Source: RBG-16-57-9 sp964462185 (GTDB lineage Archaea; Thermoproteota; Bathyarchaeia; TCS64). From it: 38,205 nt of DNA. Under the pieces are notes generated by a model that was not told the DNA's origin, did not search any database, and saw only the letters and a list, made by a program, of their open reading frames with translations. Position numbers and translations under genes: made by a program. The DNA is taken from NCBI GenBank assembly GCA_964462185.1, contig CAYWWV010000012.1, positions 1 to 38,205 on the forward strand, read 5' to 3'. Of this stretch, positions 1 through 7,487 are shown piece after piece (the first letter of the stretch is position 1; each line of letters opens with the position of its first letter).

Positions 1-1413
1 GCAGCAGCAACCCTACTACTCGTAACCCCCACAACCCACGCAGCCCCCGAGCCCCAGATACTGGCGCTTAGAGTCACCCTGAGAACCACCAGCGACTGGA
101 CCCAGGTGGAACTCTTGGAGGCAGGAACACCCCTCCTCTGGGAAGACACCCCCCACACAACCTGGTACAACACCACGGCAACCCTAACCCAGGGCTCCAC
201 CACCCTCAGGATAGACGCCCCGCCAGGCCGGGGCCTGGCCCAAGCCCGGGTTGAAGCAGCCTACCTCTCCCCAGGCCCCCTCACCCTCCGCCTATCCAAG
301 GGAGCCCTGGGCTCGGCCTACGCCAAGGTAGAGGCCCTATACAGGGGTGAAACCCACACCGTCTTGGAGGTCTTCCACAGGGCAACCCCCGGAGACCAGG
401 CCCTCAACAGGCTCGTCCTCCCCCTGGCGAAGATGGTTGAGCCCTACCTATGGGGGGTCAATCTATCAGGCCCCTCTGCAGGGAGGGAGGTCTTAGCCCT
501 CTACTACCCCTGGTACGGCCCACCCGGCGAATCAGGGCTGGCCCGCCACTGGGGGAGGGTGGACGACTCCAAGCCCCAGCTCTCGGCACACACACCCCTA
601 CTAGGCCCCTACGACTCCCTCGACAAGGGTCTCATCGAGACCCATGTTGGGCTGGCCCACAGCTACGGGGTCACCTGCTTCGCCGTCAGCTGGTGGGGCC
701 CCGGGAGCTACGAGGACCGGGCCCTGGGCTTGCTACTCAACCACTCGGCCCCCCTGAGGGTGTGCGCCTACTACGAGGCCAACAGGGACCAGCCATTGGA
801 GGCGAGAAAGGTGGCCGAGGAGCTGGAGTACCTGGCCGACCGCTATGGATGCCACCCCAACTACCTGCGTGTGGGGGGCCGCCCCGTGGTCATGGTCTTC
901 GACGCTGGTGGGGGTGGGAGGGACGCAGCCTTCTGGGCCAGAGTCCTGGAGCTTGGGCCCGGGTGCCTGCTGGTGGGGGACACCACAGACCCCGAGTTGG
1001 CCTCCCTCCTCCCCGGGGTCCACATATACAACGCCCTCGACCCCCTCAACCACCTGGCGGCCACAAGGTGGATATCCCAGCAAAACGCCGTCCTCCCCTT
1101 CGCCTCCGTGGCGGAGCTGGCCAACCACACCGGCCCCACCATCCCCCTAACCGACAAAATCACCGTGGGCACCGTGACCCCTGGCTATGACGACTCCGCC
1201 GTGAGGAGCCCCGCCCAGGTGGTCCCCAGGATGGGGGGGCGAACATACCTATTGTATTGGGGGCGTGTGAGGCGGTTCCAGGTAGACTGGGTGCTCATAA
1301 CCAGCTGGAACGAGTGGCACGAGGGAACCGAGGTGGAGCCCAGCGTGGAACACGGCTTCACAGCCCTCAAAACCACCCTGAAACAAGTGAGACTTTGGCG
1401 GGGGGCGCCCTAA
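1..1413 (+). CDS. Secreted GH99-like glycoside hydrolase, 5' end missing
   Basis: The frame is open from base 1, so the start lies outside the window; a GTG at 106 is internal. The first residues (AAATLLLVTPTTHAAPEP) look like the hydrophobic core and cleavage region of a signal peptide, so the enzyme is probably exported. A beta-rich region of roughly 140 residues precedes the catalytic part, which opens with LALYYPWYG and closes with TSWNEWHEGTEVEPS. In family GH99 (endo-alpha-mannosidase/mannanase) two glutamates three residues apart are catalytic; Glu codons at 1312-1314 and 1321-1323 fit this E-x-x-E pattern. The substrate is unknown: GH99-like domains also occur in WbsX-type proteins of polysaccharide loci. 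The gene meets the following minus-strand gene tail to tail with a 4-base overlap. Family assignment is fairly firm, activity is inferred. Confidence 0.82.
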   Translation, partial: AAATLLLVTPTTHAAPEPQILALRVTLRTTSDWTQVELLEAGTPLLWEDTPHTTWYNTTATLTQGSTTLRIDAPPGRGLAQARVEAAYLSPGPLTLRLSKGALGSAYAKVEALYRGETHTVLEVFHRATPGDQALNRLVLPLAKMVEPYLWGVNLSGPSAGREVLALYYPWYGPPGESGLARHWGRVDDSKPQLSAHTPLLGPYDSLDKGLIETHVGLAHSYGVTCFAVSWWGPGSYEDRALGLLLNHSAPLRVCAYYEANRDQPLEARKVAEELEYLADRYGCHPNYLRVGGRPVVMVFDAGGGGRDAAFWARVLELGPGCLLVGDTTDPELASLLPGVHIYNALDPLNHLAATRWISQQNAVLPFASVAELANHTGPTIPLTDKITVGTVTPGYDDSAVRSPAQVVPRMGGRTYLLYWGRVRRFQVDWVLITSWNEWHEGTEVEPSVEHGFTALKTTLKQVRLWRGAP

Positions 1414-1877
1414 CGGTGGTCGCCAGGGTTGTCGTGGGTGGTTATGGGGGTGACCACCAGGGAGCCCTCCTCCACCGAGTAGGAGCGCAGCCCGTCGTAC
1501 TCGATGCCCGCCTCCTCCAGAATCCTCTGGGCCTCCCCCTCCACCCCCGAGGGAACGTAGATGAACAGCTTCTTCACCCTCCGCCCCACGCTGGCCGAGT
1601 CGCTTAGAAACCTCCAAAGCCTGGCCCTCTCAGGCCTCACCTTCTCCGCGGGCTCCACCACCCCGATCTCCTGGACCCCGCCCTCACAGTTAAGGATGAC
1701 AATGCTGGGGTAGACCACCTCCCCCCAGGGAGCCAGCAACCCGAAACGCTTCACCTCATCATTGACAATGGTCTTATAGCAGGGAGGCCAACTCTCCTCG
1801 GGCTGGTCCACGAAGGGGAACCGGGTGGCCGCGATGATCCGCGTCACCCTGTGCCTGAGCCTCTCAGGGTCCAACAC
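1410..1877 (-). CDS. Conserved hypothetical protein, possibly nuclease-like fold
   Basis: This 155-aa protein starts at a GTG (1877), only two bases after the stop of the HD-domain gene, so the two are almost certainly co-transcribed. I do not recognise the family. The middle of the protein alternates predicted strands and helices (VVYPSIVILNCEGG, then IGVVEPAE, then KLFIYVPSG), a layout seen in small Rossmann-like or restriction-endonuclease-like folds, but no complete catalytic PD-(D/E)xK set is evident. There is no signal peptide, membrane segment or cysteine cluster. Its pairing with an HD phosphohydrolase hints at nucleotide or nucleic-acid metabolism, which is inference only. Confidence 0.6.
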   Translation of the reverse strand: MLDPERLRHRVTRIIAATRFPFVDQPEESWPPCYKTIVNDEVKRFGLLAPWGEVVYPSIVILNCEGGVQEIGVVEPAEKVRPERARLWRFLSDSASVGRRVKKLFIYVPSGVEGEAQRILEEAGIEYDGLRSYSVEEGSLVVTPITTHDNPGDHR

Positions 1878-1879
1878 CG

Positions 1880-2431
1880 TTAAGCCAGCCCAATCTCCTT
1901 GGCCACGCCCTGCATGGCCTTCACCGCTATGGTGGCGAACTCGTTGAAGCTTAGGCCCACCTCCTCGCAGCGGAGGATTTGCTCCCGGCTGATCTGGCGG
2001 GCGAAGGACTTGTCCTTCATCCGGCGTCGGATGCTCTTGGGCTTCATCCCCTCCAGCTTGGTGGGCCTCACCAGGGCGTTGGCCACGATCATCCCCGAGA
2101 TAGCGTCTGCGGCCAGGAGGCTTATGTCCAGCCGCGTCTCGGCTTTGTGGCCCGTCATGGGGTTATGCCTCTTGATGGCCTCCACACCCTCGCTGGGCAG
2201 GAGGCCTTCCACCATCTCCGCCGACATGACCCCGTGCCTGGAAAAATCCTCCCCGAACGTCTCATAGTCTATGTCGTGGAGGATTCCCACAGCCTCCCAG
2301 AGATCGGCGTCCTCGCCGAAGCGGTCGGCCAAACCCCTCATGATGGCCCCCACAGCGATCATGTGGTTCACCAGGTTGGGGTTCTTCACGTGTTTCTTAA
2401 CCAGCTCGATGGCTTCCTCGCGGGTTAGCAT
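1880..2431 (-). CDS. HD-domain phosphohydrolase
   Basis: A 183-aa HD superfamily protein. The metal-binding signature is visible as NHMIAVGAIM (first His), then GILHDIDYE (the HD pair), with further His/Asp residues in SRHGVMSAEM and RHNPMTGHKAET. Proteins of this size and motif order are soluble metal-dependent phosphohydrolases acting on nucleotides or similar phosphoesters; the substrate cannot be told from sequence. The ATG at 2431 (MLTREEAIELVKK) is preferred over an upstream in-frame start at 2476, whose extra 15 residues are proline/glycine rich and lie in the promoter region. It is the first gene of a two-gene operon with the unknown protein at 1410-1877, and divergent from the MFS gene. 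Confidence 0.8.
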   Translation of the reverse strand: MLTREEAIELVKKHVKNPNLVNHMIAVGAIMRGLADRFGEDADLWEAVGILHDIDYETFGEDFSRHGVMSAEMVEGLLPSEGVEAIKRHNPMTGHKAETRLDISLLAADAISGMIVANALVRPTKLEGMKPKSIRRRMKDKSFARQISREQILRCEEVGLSFNEFATIAVKAMQGVAKEIGLA

Positions 2432-2475
2432 AGTCTTAGAACCCCCTCTGCCCGGTATAAGGCTTAGCGGAGTCA

Positions 2476-2486
2476 ACTTAAATAGA
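2476..2486. promoter_or_regulatory. TATA-like element between divergent genes
   Basis: The sequence CAACTTAAATAG lies in the 95-bp space between the HD gene (minus) and the MFS gene (plus). Read on plus it resembles a TATA box about 45 nt before the MFS TTG start; read on minus (CTATTTAAG) it lies about 50 nt before the HD ATG. It may serve either or both directions. Confidence 0.4.
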
Positions 2487-2526
2487 GGGTTGGGGGTGTG
2501 ATGGTTATTCCAAAGGTGGTAGCGGT

Positions 2527-3726
2527 TTGAGCGGGCTCAAGGCTTACAGGGAGATTCTCAGCTATGGGCTGCTGGTTATGGCGGTCACCCACACCATGGC
2601 CCACGCCTTCCAGAATATGCACACAGCCCTCTACCCCAACCTGGTGGAGGAGTTCCAGCTCTCCAACCAGCAGGTGGGCCTCATCTCCTCCATACCCAGC
2701 CTGGTCTCAGCCCTCCTCTCCATCCCCATGGGCCTCCTCAGCGACCGCATCGGGGCCAAACGCATGATCCTCCTGAGCATACTGGTGGCCGCCCTGGGCG
2801 CCGTCACAGCGGGCCTGGCCACGGGCCCCCTCATGCTCGTCTTGGCTGTAAGCCTCCTCTACCTCAACACCACCATATACCACCCCGCCAGCTACAGCTT
2901 CACCACCTTCCTATTCGAGCCCAAGGACCGGCCTAAGGCGCTGGGGGTTCAGGGCGCTGGGGGCACACTGGGCATGGCCATGGGCCCCATAAGCATCAGC
3001 ATCCTGGTGGGCCTCCTCGGCCTGGGGTGGAGGAAGGCCTACCTTTCCTGGATCATACCCCTACTGGTGGGCGCCTGGCTGGTCTGGAGGATCACCTACG
3101 TCCCCACATCCGACGACGAGGACCAGCAAGCAGGTAGCGCGGGGACGGCCACCAGAAAGCTGTGGTCGTGGAGCCTGGTGTTCTTCCTGGTCTTCGGCGG
3201 ACTCAGAACCATGGCCGCGGGAATGTCCAACACCTTCCTCAGCCTCTGGCTGGTGAACCACAGGGGCATGGACCTGGCCCAGGCCAGCCTAATATTCGGA
3301 GCCAGCAGCCTCATGGGCATAGTGGCCGCCCCCCTGGGGGGAGTCCTAGCCTCCAGGTACGGGGAGAAGAGGTGGACAACGGCCACCACCCTAGCCAGCT
3401 ACACCAGCTTCGCCCTCGCCTTCCTCCTAGGAAGCAACACGGCCTTCACAGCCTTCTACCTCGGGTATGGCTTCTTCAACCTCTTCAGCATGGCCGCCAA
3501 CTCGGCCATCACCGCCAAGCTCAGCCCCAGCAAGCAGAGGGGCCTGGGCTTCGCCCTCTACTTCCTCCCCGGCAGCATCATGGGCGCCCTCTCCCCCATG
3601 GTGGCGGCCTTTATTGTCGACTACATGGGAATCTTCAGCGTCTTCCAGGCCAGCATACTGGTCCTTGCCCTGGCATGGCTGGTCTTCGTCTTGGGGGTGC
3701 GGATAAAGGACACGCCCCAGCCCTAG
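2527..3726 (+). CDS. Major facilitator superfamily (MFS) transporter
   Basis: A 399-aa polytopic membrane protein with about twelve hydrophobic segments. The MFS motif A is present in the first cytoplasmic loop as MGLLSDRIGAKRM, and a related copy follows in the second half (GGVLASRYGEKRW), as expected from the family's internal duplication. A charged central loop (TSDDEDQQAG) separates the halves. The start is a TTG: the frame upstream has no ATG or GTG before a stop, and an AAAGGTGGT ribosome site sits 6-8 nt before it. The substrate is unknown; the first helix region (AVTHTMAHAFQNMHTALYPNL) resembles fosmidomycin-resistance-like or oligosaccharide MFS proteins, but that is weak. It overlaps the DASS gene tail to tail by four bases. 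Confidence 0.88.
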   Translation: MSGLKAYREILSYGLLVMAVTHTMAHAFQNMHTALYPNLVEEFQLSNQQVGLISSIPSLVSALLSIPMGLLSDRIGAKRMILLSILVAALGAVTAGLATGPLMLVLAVSLLYLNTTIYHPASYSFTTFLFEPKDRPKALGVQGAGGTLGMAMGPISISILVGLLGLGWRKAYLSWIIPLLVGAWLVWRITYVPTSDDEDQQAGSAGTATRKLWSWSLVFFLVFGGLRTMAAGMSNTFLSLWLVNHRGMDLAQASLIFGASSLMGIVAAPLGGVLASRYGEKRWTTATTLASYTSFALAFLLGSNTAFTAFYLGYGFFNLFSMAANSAITAKLSPSKQRGLGFALYFLPGSIMGALSPMVAAFIVDYMGIFSVFQASILVLALAWLVFVLGVRIKDTPQP

Positions 3727-5111
3727 ACCAGTAGCGGCCACAGGGTGTAGGCCACTAGGATGGTCACCAAAGCCCCCAGGAGGTCCAGGAGGAAGCCTGC
3801 CTTAACCATCTCCCCCACCGAGACCTTACCAGTGCTGTAGGCTATGGCGTTGGGGGGCGTCCCCACGGGTAGCATAAAGTCTAGGCTGGTGGCCACGCCC
3901 ACGGCCGCCCCCAGGATCACGGGGTTGAGGCCGATCTCCTGGGCCAGCCCTATGGCTATGGGGAGGAATATGCCCGCGCTGGCCGTGTTGCTGGCTATGA
4001 CGCTGAGGCCCAGGCTGGCGAAGACCACCAGCACCAGGGCGGCGAGTCCCCCACCGCCCTGGAGTAGGCCCTCCAAGAGGTCGCTGATGAGCCCCACCAA
4101 CCCCGTCACCTCCAAAGCCTTCCCCAGGCTCAAACCACCCCCGATGAGCAGCAGGGTCGGCCAATGCCCCCTGGAGAGGTCCTGGTCGTCGATGAGAGCT
4201 GCGAAGTAGAGCACCACCAGGATGGCGGCGGAGACCATGCTGCTGCTCAAACCATGCCCCCCCCACCCCAAGGCCTGGGCCAGGGGGTCGGGGAGCCTCC
4301 CCGTGAGCCACGCCAAGACCGAGACGACGAATATGGCGAGGGTTTGCCGCTGCTTGGAGGTGAGCTCCCTGGGCGGGGTGCCGTTGAAGGTGATCTCCTC
4401 CACCTCCACGGGGAAGACGGAGAACAGAACCAGCCATATGAGGCCCACCTGGATGAGGGCTATGGGGAGGCCCAGCATCATCCAACCTATGAAACTCATC
4501 TCATAGCCCACCAAGTCCTTGAGGCTGGCCGCCGCCATGGCACATGTGGTGGTCCCCACCAAGGTGCCGAGCCCCCCCGCCGTGGCGCTATACGCGATGC
4601 CGAGAACCATGACCTTGCTAAAGTTTCCCCTCTTATCGACGACGCTCTCAGTTATCTTCAAGGCCATGGTGATGAGGAGGGCCGTGGAGGCGCTGTTGCT
4701 GATCCACATGCTGAGGAAGGCCGTGGCCACCATCACCGCCAGGGCCAATCTTTTCGCCCCCTGCCGCACCTTGGAGACGATATAGTAGGCGAAGATCTCA
4801 TCCAAGTCGTATTTCTCCACGGCCACCGCCAACATGAACCCCCCCAGCAGCAGCATCACAGTGGTGTCGAAGAAGGGGGTCAACGCGGCCTTGAACCCCT
4901 GGACACCCGTCAAGGCTTGTAGAAGGGGTATGAGGACCGCCGTGGCTGCCAGGGGCACCACCTCCGAGACCCATAGGCCCGAGGCCACCACGAGTATGGC
5001 CAAGGCGTGGCTTTGGGCTGGGGTGAGGACCCCAGAGGTGTATACCTCGGCTGCCAGGGCTGCAACAACAATGGCTACCAGGGTCACTAGTTTGCGTCTG
5101 GACATGGTCAT
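3723..5111 (-). CDS. DASS-family sodium/anion (dicarboxylate or sulfate) symporter
   Basis: A 462-aa inner-membrane transporter of the divalent anion:Na+ symporter (SLC13/CitT) family. Diagnostic features are the two SNT/SNS substrate-site motifs, ISNSASTALL in the first half and SNTASAGIFLPIAI in the second, plus PVGTPPNAIAYSTGK near the C-terminus, where the family binds sodium. In characterised members these carry succinate, malate, citrate or sulfate. The frame is open further upstream, but the ATG at 5111 overlaps the TGA of the preceding small gene (TGATG), giving translational coupling, and the longer version would be a charged shadow of that gene; an ATG at 5105 is an alternative. It is the last gene of the amidohydrolase/unknown/DASS operon, so the amidohydrolase product could be its cargo. 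Confidence 0.9.
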   Translation of the reverse strand: MTMSRRKLVTLVAIVVAALAAEVYTSGVLTPAQSHALAILVVASGLWVSEVVPLAATAVLIPLLQALTGVQGFKAALTPFFDTTVMLLLGGFMLAVAVEKYDLDEIFAYYIVSKVRQGAKRLALAVMVATAFLSMWISNSASTALLITMALKITESVVDKRGNFSKVMVLGIAYSATAGGLGTLVGTTTCAMAAASLKDLVGYEMSFIGWMMLGLPIALIQVGLIWLVLFSVFPVEVEEITFNGTPPRELTSKQRQTLAIFVVSVLAWLTGRLPDPLAQALGWGGHGLSSSMVSAAILVVLYFAALIDDQDLSRGHWPTLLLIGGGLSLGKALEVTGLVGLISDLLEGLLQGGGGLAALVLVVFASLGLSVIASNTASAGIFLPIAIGLAQEIGLNPVILGAAVGVATSLDFMLPVGTPPNAIAYSTGKVSVGEMVKAGFLLDLLGALVTILVAYTLWPLLV

Positions 5112-5392
5112 CACAGCTGTTTGAAGGAGATGAGGTCCAGCTTCTCCTCCTCCACCAATTGGTCTAGGAGGGTCTTCAAGGCGAAGAGGTTCTCCAAGTC
5201 CACCATAGCGTACATCACGGCTAGGCTGGGGTAGCGTTTCTCGCTGGCCACCAGGAATGGGGGCACGGCCACGCTGGTGGTGAAATCGGCGGAGAATGGT
5301 TGGGACTTGAGCTTCCAAGCGAACTTCTTCAAAACATTGTTGTCGATTATGTCTCCCCTCACGATGATCTCTACGGTCACCTGTTTGGCCAT
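5111..5392 (-). CDS. Small unknown protein coupled to the DASS transporter
   Basis: A 93-aa soluble protein that I do not recognise. It begins with a strand-like stretch (QVTVEIIVRG) followed by a basic helix, then hydrophobic stretches and an acidic C-terminal helix, compatible with a small alpha/beta sandwich such as an ACT-like or ferredoxin-like fold, but no motif proves this. The ATG at 5392 is preferred because an AGGTG ribosome site lies six bases upstream; the in-frame GTG at 5401 is part of that site. Its stop overlaps the start of the DASS transporter gene by one base. The tight coupling suggests a role in regulating or assisting the transporter. Confidence 0.7.
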   Translation of the reverse strand: MAKQVTVEIIVRGDIIDNNVLKKFAWKLKSQPFSADFTTSVAVPPFLVASEKRYPSLAVMYAMVDLENLFALKTLLDQLVEEEKLDLISFKQL

Positions 5393-5409
5393 GGGGTACA
5401 CCTGTTGGA

Positions 5410-5420
5410 CCCTTAAACAG
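5410..5420 (-). promoter_or_regulatory. Possible internal TATA box
   Basis: In the 61-bp gap after the amidohydrolase gene, the minus strand reads TGTTTAAGGG about 24 nt before the ATG of the small gene. It could provide a separate transcript for the small gene and the DASS transporter. Confidence 0.4.
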
Positions 5421-5453
5421 GTTGGGGGGAGAAAACTGTTTCGATGGGGGTAG

Positions 5454-7019
5454 CTATGCGGAGTAGGCGATCTCCCCGCCCAATATGGTGTAGACCACTT
5501 TCGCCTCCCTGATCTCTGCCGCGGGGACCTGGGTTAGGTCTCGGTCCACCACGGCTATGTCCGCCAGCTTTCCAGGCTCCACGCTCCCCAGCCTGTCCTC
5601 GGTGAAGGCGGCGTAGGCCGAGTTGAGGGTGTAGCACATTACGGCCTCCTCCAGCGAGACCCTGCTGGGCTTGATGGGGTGGTTGACGGCGCTCCAGACG
5701 CCATACAATGGGTTGAAGGGCATGCAGTCGCTGCCGAAGGCCACCCTTATGCCCTCGTCCAGCATGGCCCTGTATTGGTTGCTCATCCTCTCCCGGCGGG
5801 GCCCGAGCCTCTGGCGGTACATGCTCCCTGGGCCGCTCCACTCCCCGATGAAGTTTGGCTGCATGGCTGGGACCACTCCCAGCCTGTTGATCCTCTCGAT
5901 CTGCTGGGCGCTGGTGAGCTCGCAGTGCTCGATCCTGTGGCGGTGGCCCCTGCGGGGCTGGGCCTTGAGGGCCTCCTGTATGGAGTCTAGGACTCTCTCC
6001 ACCGCCAGGTCTCCGATGGCATGGGTTGCGGTCTGGAGCCCCGCCTGGTGGGCCTCCTTGATCCTCCGCGCCAGCTCCAGAGGCTCCATCAACATTAGGC
6101 CTCTGTTGTCTGGGTCGTCCTCGTAGGGCTCGAAGAGGGCGGCCGTGTGGGCGCCCAGGCTGCCATCCATCAACAGCTTCACCGGTCCCGAGGTGATGAG
6201 GCCCTTGCTGGAGGCCACCAGGCGGGCGAGCTCCAGGGCCTCCTGGGGCCTCTCAACGCGCCACATGAGGTGGGCTCTGACTCTTAGAAGGCCCTGCTCC
6301 TCTGCGGTCAGGTATGCTTGGGCCTCTTGGAGGCCGAGGCCGGCGTCGTGGATGGCTGTGCAGCCCAGGCTTAGGGCCAGCCGGGAGGCCTCCCCTATGC
6401 CGGCCACCAGTTCCTCGGGTGTGGGCGGGGGGATGTGGGCCTCCACTAGCTGCCGGCAGTCGCGGAGGATACCCGTGGGCTCACCCCCCTCATCCCTGTC
6501 CACCTGGCCTCCCTCCGGCGGCTCTGTCTCCCCGGTTATTCCCGCGGCCTCCAGGGCGGGGGTGTTCACCGTGGCCAGGTGTCCGCATACCCTCACCAGC
6601 ATGACGGGGTTGCGGGGGGTGAGGGGGTCCAAGTCGTTTTTGTCCAGGTATCTCCCCTCGGGCCACTTGGACTCATCCCACCCATATCCCACCAGCCACC
6701 TCCCCGGCTCAAGTAGGCCCACCCTCTCCTCCACCAGTTCCAGGGCCTGGCTAAGGCTTCTAGCCCCGCTGAGGTCCAACATGGATCTTAAGGCCACGCC
6801 CATCTTCAGGAAGTGGGTGTGGCTGTCGATGAAGCCGGGTAAGACCGTCTTCCCCGTGAGGTCTAAAACCTCGGCGTCTCTGGGCACCTTCACATCCTCC
6901 ACTCTTCCAACTTTGGAGATTCGGCCTCCCTCCACCAATACAACGCTGTTGTGGAGGGGGGGCGCCCCCGTGCCATCTATCAGGGTTCCCCCCACCAGGG
7001 CTAGAATGGGGTTAGCCAT
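5454..7019 (-). CDS. YtcJ-type metal-dependent amidohydrolase
   Basis: A 521-aa protein of the amidohydrolase superfamily, Amidohydro_3/YtcJ group. The metal ligands are in place: the HxH of PGFIDSHTHF, a histidine in TATHAIGD, a histidine in RIEHCEL, and the aspartate of AFGSDCMPF, with the N- and C-terminal beta-sandwich strands (GGTLIDGTG and SVEPGKLADIAVVDRD) that bracket the barrel. Members hydrolyse amides, formamides or cyclic amides; substrates are mostly unknown. The start ATG is 33 nt from an ATTTAAAT TATA box, consistent with a short leader. It heads a likely operon with the 93-aa unknown gene and the DASS anion transporter, suggesting uptake or export of an acid made or consumed by this enzyme. 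Confidence 0.9.
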   Translation of the reverse strand: MANPILALVGGTLIDGTGAPPLHNSVVLVEGGRISKVGRVEDVKVPRDAEVLDLTGKTVLPGFIDSHTHFLKMGVALRSMLDLSGARSLSQALELVEERVGLLEPGRWLVGYGWDESKWPEGRYLDKNDLDPLTPRNPVMLVRVCGHLATVNTPALEAAGITGETEPPEGGQVDRDEGGEPTGILRDCRQLVEAHIPPPTPEELVAGIGEASRLALSLGCTAIHDAGLGLQEAQAYLTAEEQGLLRVRAHLMWRVERPQEALELARLVASSKGLITSGPVKLLMDGSLGAHTAALFEPYEDDPDNRGLMLMEPLELARRIKEAHQAGLQTATHAIGDLAVERVLDSIQEALKAQPRRGHRHRIEHCELTSAQQIERINRLGVVPAMQPNFIGEWSGPGSMYRQRLGPRRERMSNQYRAMLDEGIRVAFGSDCMPFNPLYGVWSAVNHPIKPSRVSLEEAVMCYTLNSAYAAFTEDRLGSVEPGKLADIAVVDRDLTQVPAAEIREAKVVYTILGGEIAYSA

Positions 7020-7047
7020 CTTGGACTAGGGTGTAGGGGTGCCCGAG

Positions 7048-7057
7048 TATTTAAATC
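7048..7057 (-). promoter_or_regulatory. TATA box of the amidohydrolase operon
   Basis: The palindromic core ATTTAAAT lies about 33 nt before the ATG at 7019. Position and sequence match an archaeal TBP site giving a leader of a few bases. Confidence 0.6.
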
Positions 7058-7171
7058 TATCAACTTCGAAATCCGGCTGTGGTTTCAAAGATGGGGCCCC
7101 GTTGGTTTTTACGCTATTCGAATCCCTGGTTTTGGTTTCCATAGTTGGGCCTCCAGGTGGGGTGGATAGGG

Positions 7172-7180
7172 TTTATTTAA
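7172..7180 (+). promoter_or_regulatory. TATA box of tRNA-Arg
   Basis: TTTATTTAA centred 26 nt before the first base of the tRNA, the expected archaeal spacing. Confidence 0.65.
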
Positions 7181-7201
7181 GGGGTTTGGGGATAATGGGG
7201 T

Positions 7202-7279
7202 GGGCTCGTAGTCTAGCCAGGATATGATTCGGGTCTGCGGAACCTGAGATCGAGGGTTCAAATCCCTCCGAGCCCGCCA
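7202..7279 (+). tRNA. tRNA-Arg (anticodon GCG), CCA encoded
   Basis: A complete cloverleaf can be folded. Acceptor stem GGGCTCG (7202-7208) pairs with CGAGCCC (7269-7275); the D arm has GTC/GAT pairing with GG in the loop; the anticodon stem CGGGT/ACCTG encloses loop CTGCGGA, giving anticodon GCG at 7237-7239 for CGC/CGU arginine codons; the T arm is GAGGG-TTCAAAT-CCCTC. The discriminator is G (7276) and CCA (7277-7279) is genomically encoded. No intron is present. A TATA box stands 26 nt upstream. Confidence 0.95.
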
Positions 7280-7287
7280 AGGAACTT

Positions 7288-7479
7288 ATGGAAGTCAATA
7301 ATGTGTCTGCTGAGAGAGCCCCAGGGGCCTCCACTCAGCTCCAGGATGCTTAGCAGAGGATGGCCGAGTTAGAGGCCCGGGCAGACCAGGAGCCAAGCCT
7401 CCTCCTCCTGTACTCAGCCATGCTGGCTGTGGCCGTGGTGGCCGCTGCCTATGTGTTGAGGCAGAGGGCGGGGTCCTAA
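7288..7479 (+). pseudogene. Remnant of a C-terminally membrane-anchored coiled-coil protein
   Basis: Immediately after the tRNA one frame reads as the tail of a surface protein: STQLQDA, a TAG stop at 7351-7353, then QRMAELEARADQEP, a hydrophobic segment (YSAMLAVAVVAAAYV) and a short basic end (LRQRAGS) with TAA at 7477-7479. The TAG falls inside what would be a continuous coiled coil, as if CAG had mutated to TAG. No start signal precedes ATG 7288, and that frame runs open back into the tRNA. A 39-aa single-pass membrane protein from ATG 7360 is still possible. The architecture resembles the membrane protein at 16750-17505, but sequence identity is not obvious. I favour a decayed gene fragment. 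Confidence 0.5.
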
Positions 7480-7487
7480 TTTTTTTA
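7478..7487 (+). terminator. Poly-T terminator
   Basis: A run of seven T follows the last stop codon (TAATTTTTTTATC). Such T-tracts end archaeal transcripts; it could stop transcription coming from the tRNA side before the convergent NRDE gene. Confidence 0.5.

Noticed and set aside
4164..4922. A 252-codon frame opposite the DASS gene
   Set aside because: Low-complexity His/Gly/Glu-rich translation typical of an antisense shadow in GC-rich DNA.
6145..7029. A 294-codon frame opposite the amidohydrolase gene
   Set aside because: Ser/Arg/Pro-rich shadow; the amidohydrolase on the other strand has all catalytic motifs.
7117..7127. TTCGAATCCCT upstream of tRNA-Arg as a tRNA 3' fragment or attachment site
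   Set aside because: It shares only the T-loop consensus with the tRNA, has no paired stem and no acceptor or CCA end.
7351..7353. The TAG inside the fragment after tRNA-Arg as a pyrrolysine codon
   Set aside because: TAG is used as an ordinary stop in many genes of this window (for example the MFS, nep1 and ThrRS genes), and no Pyl genes are seen.
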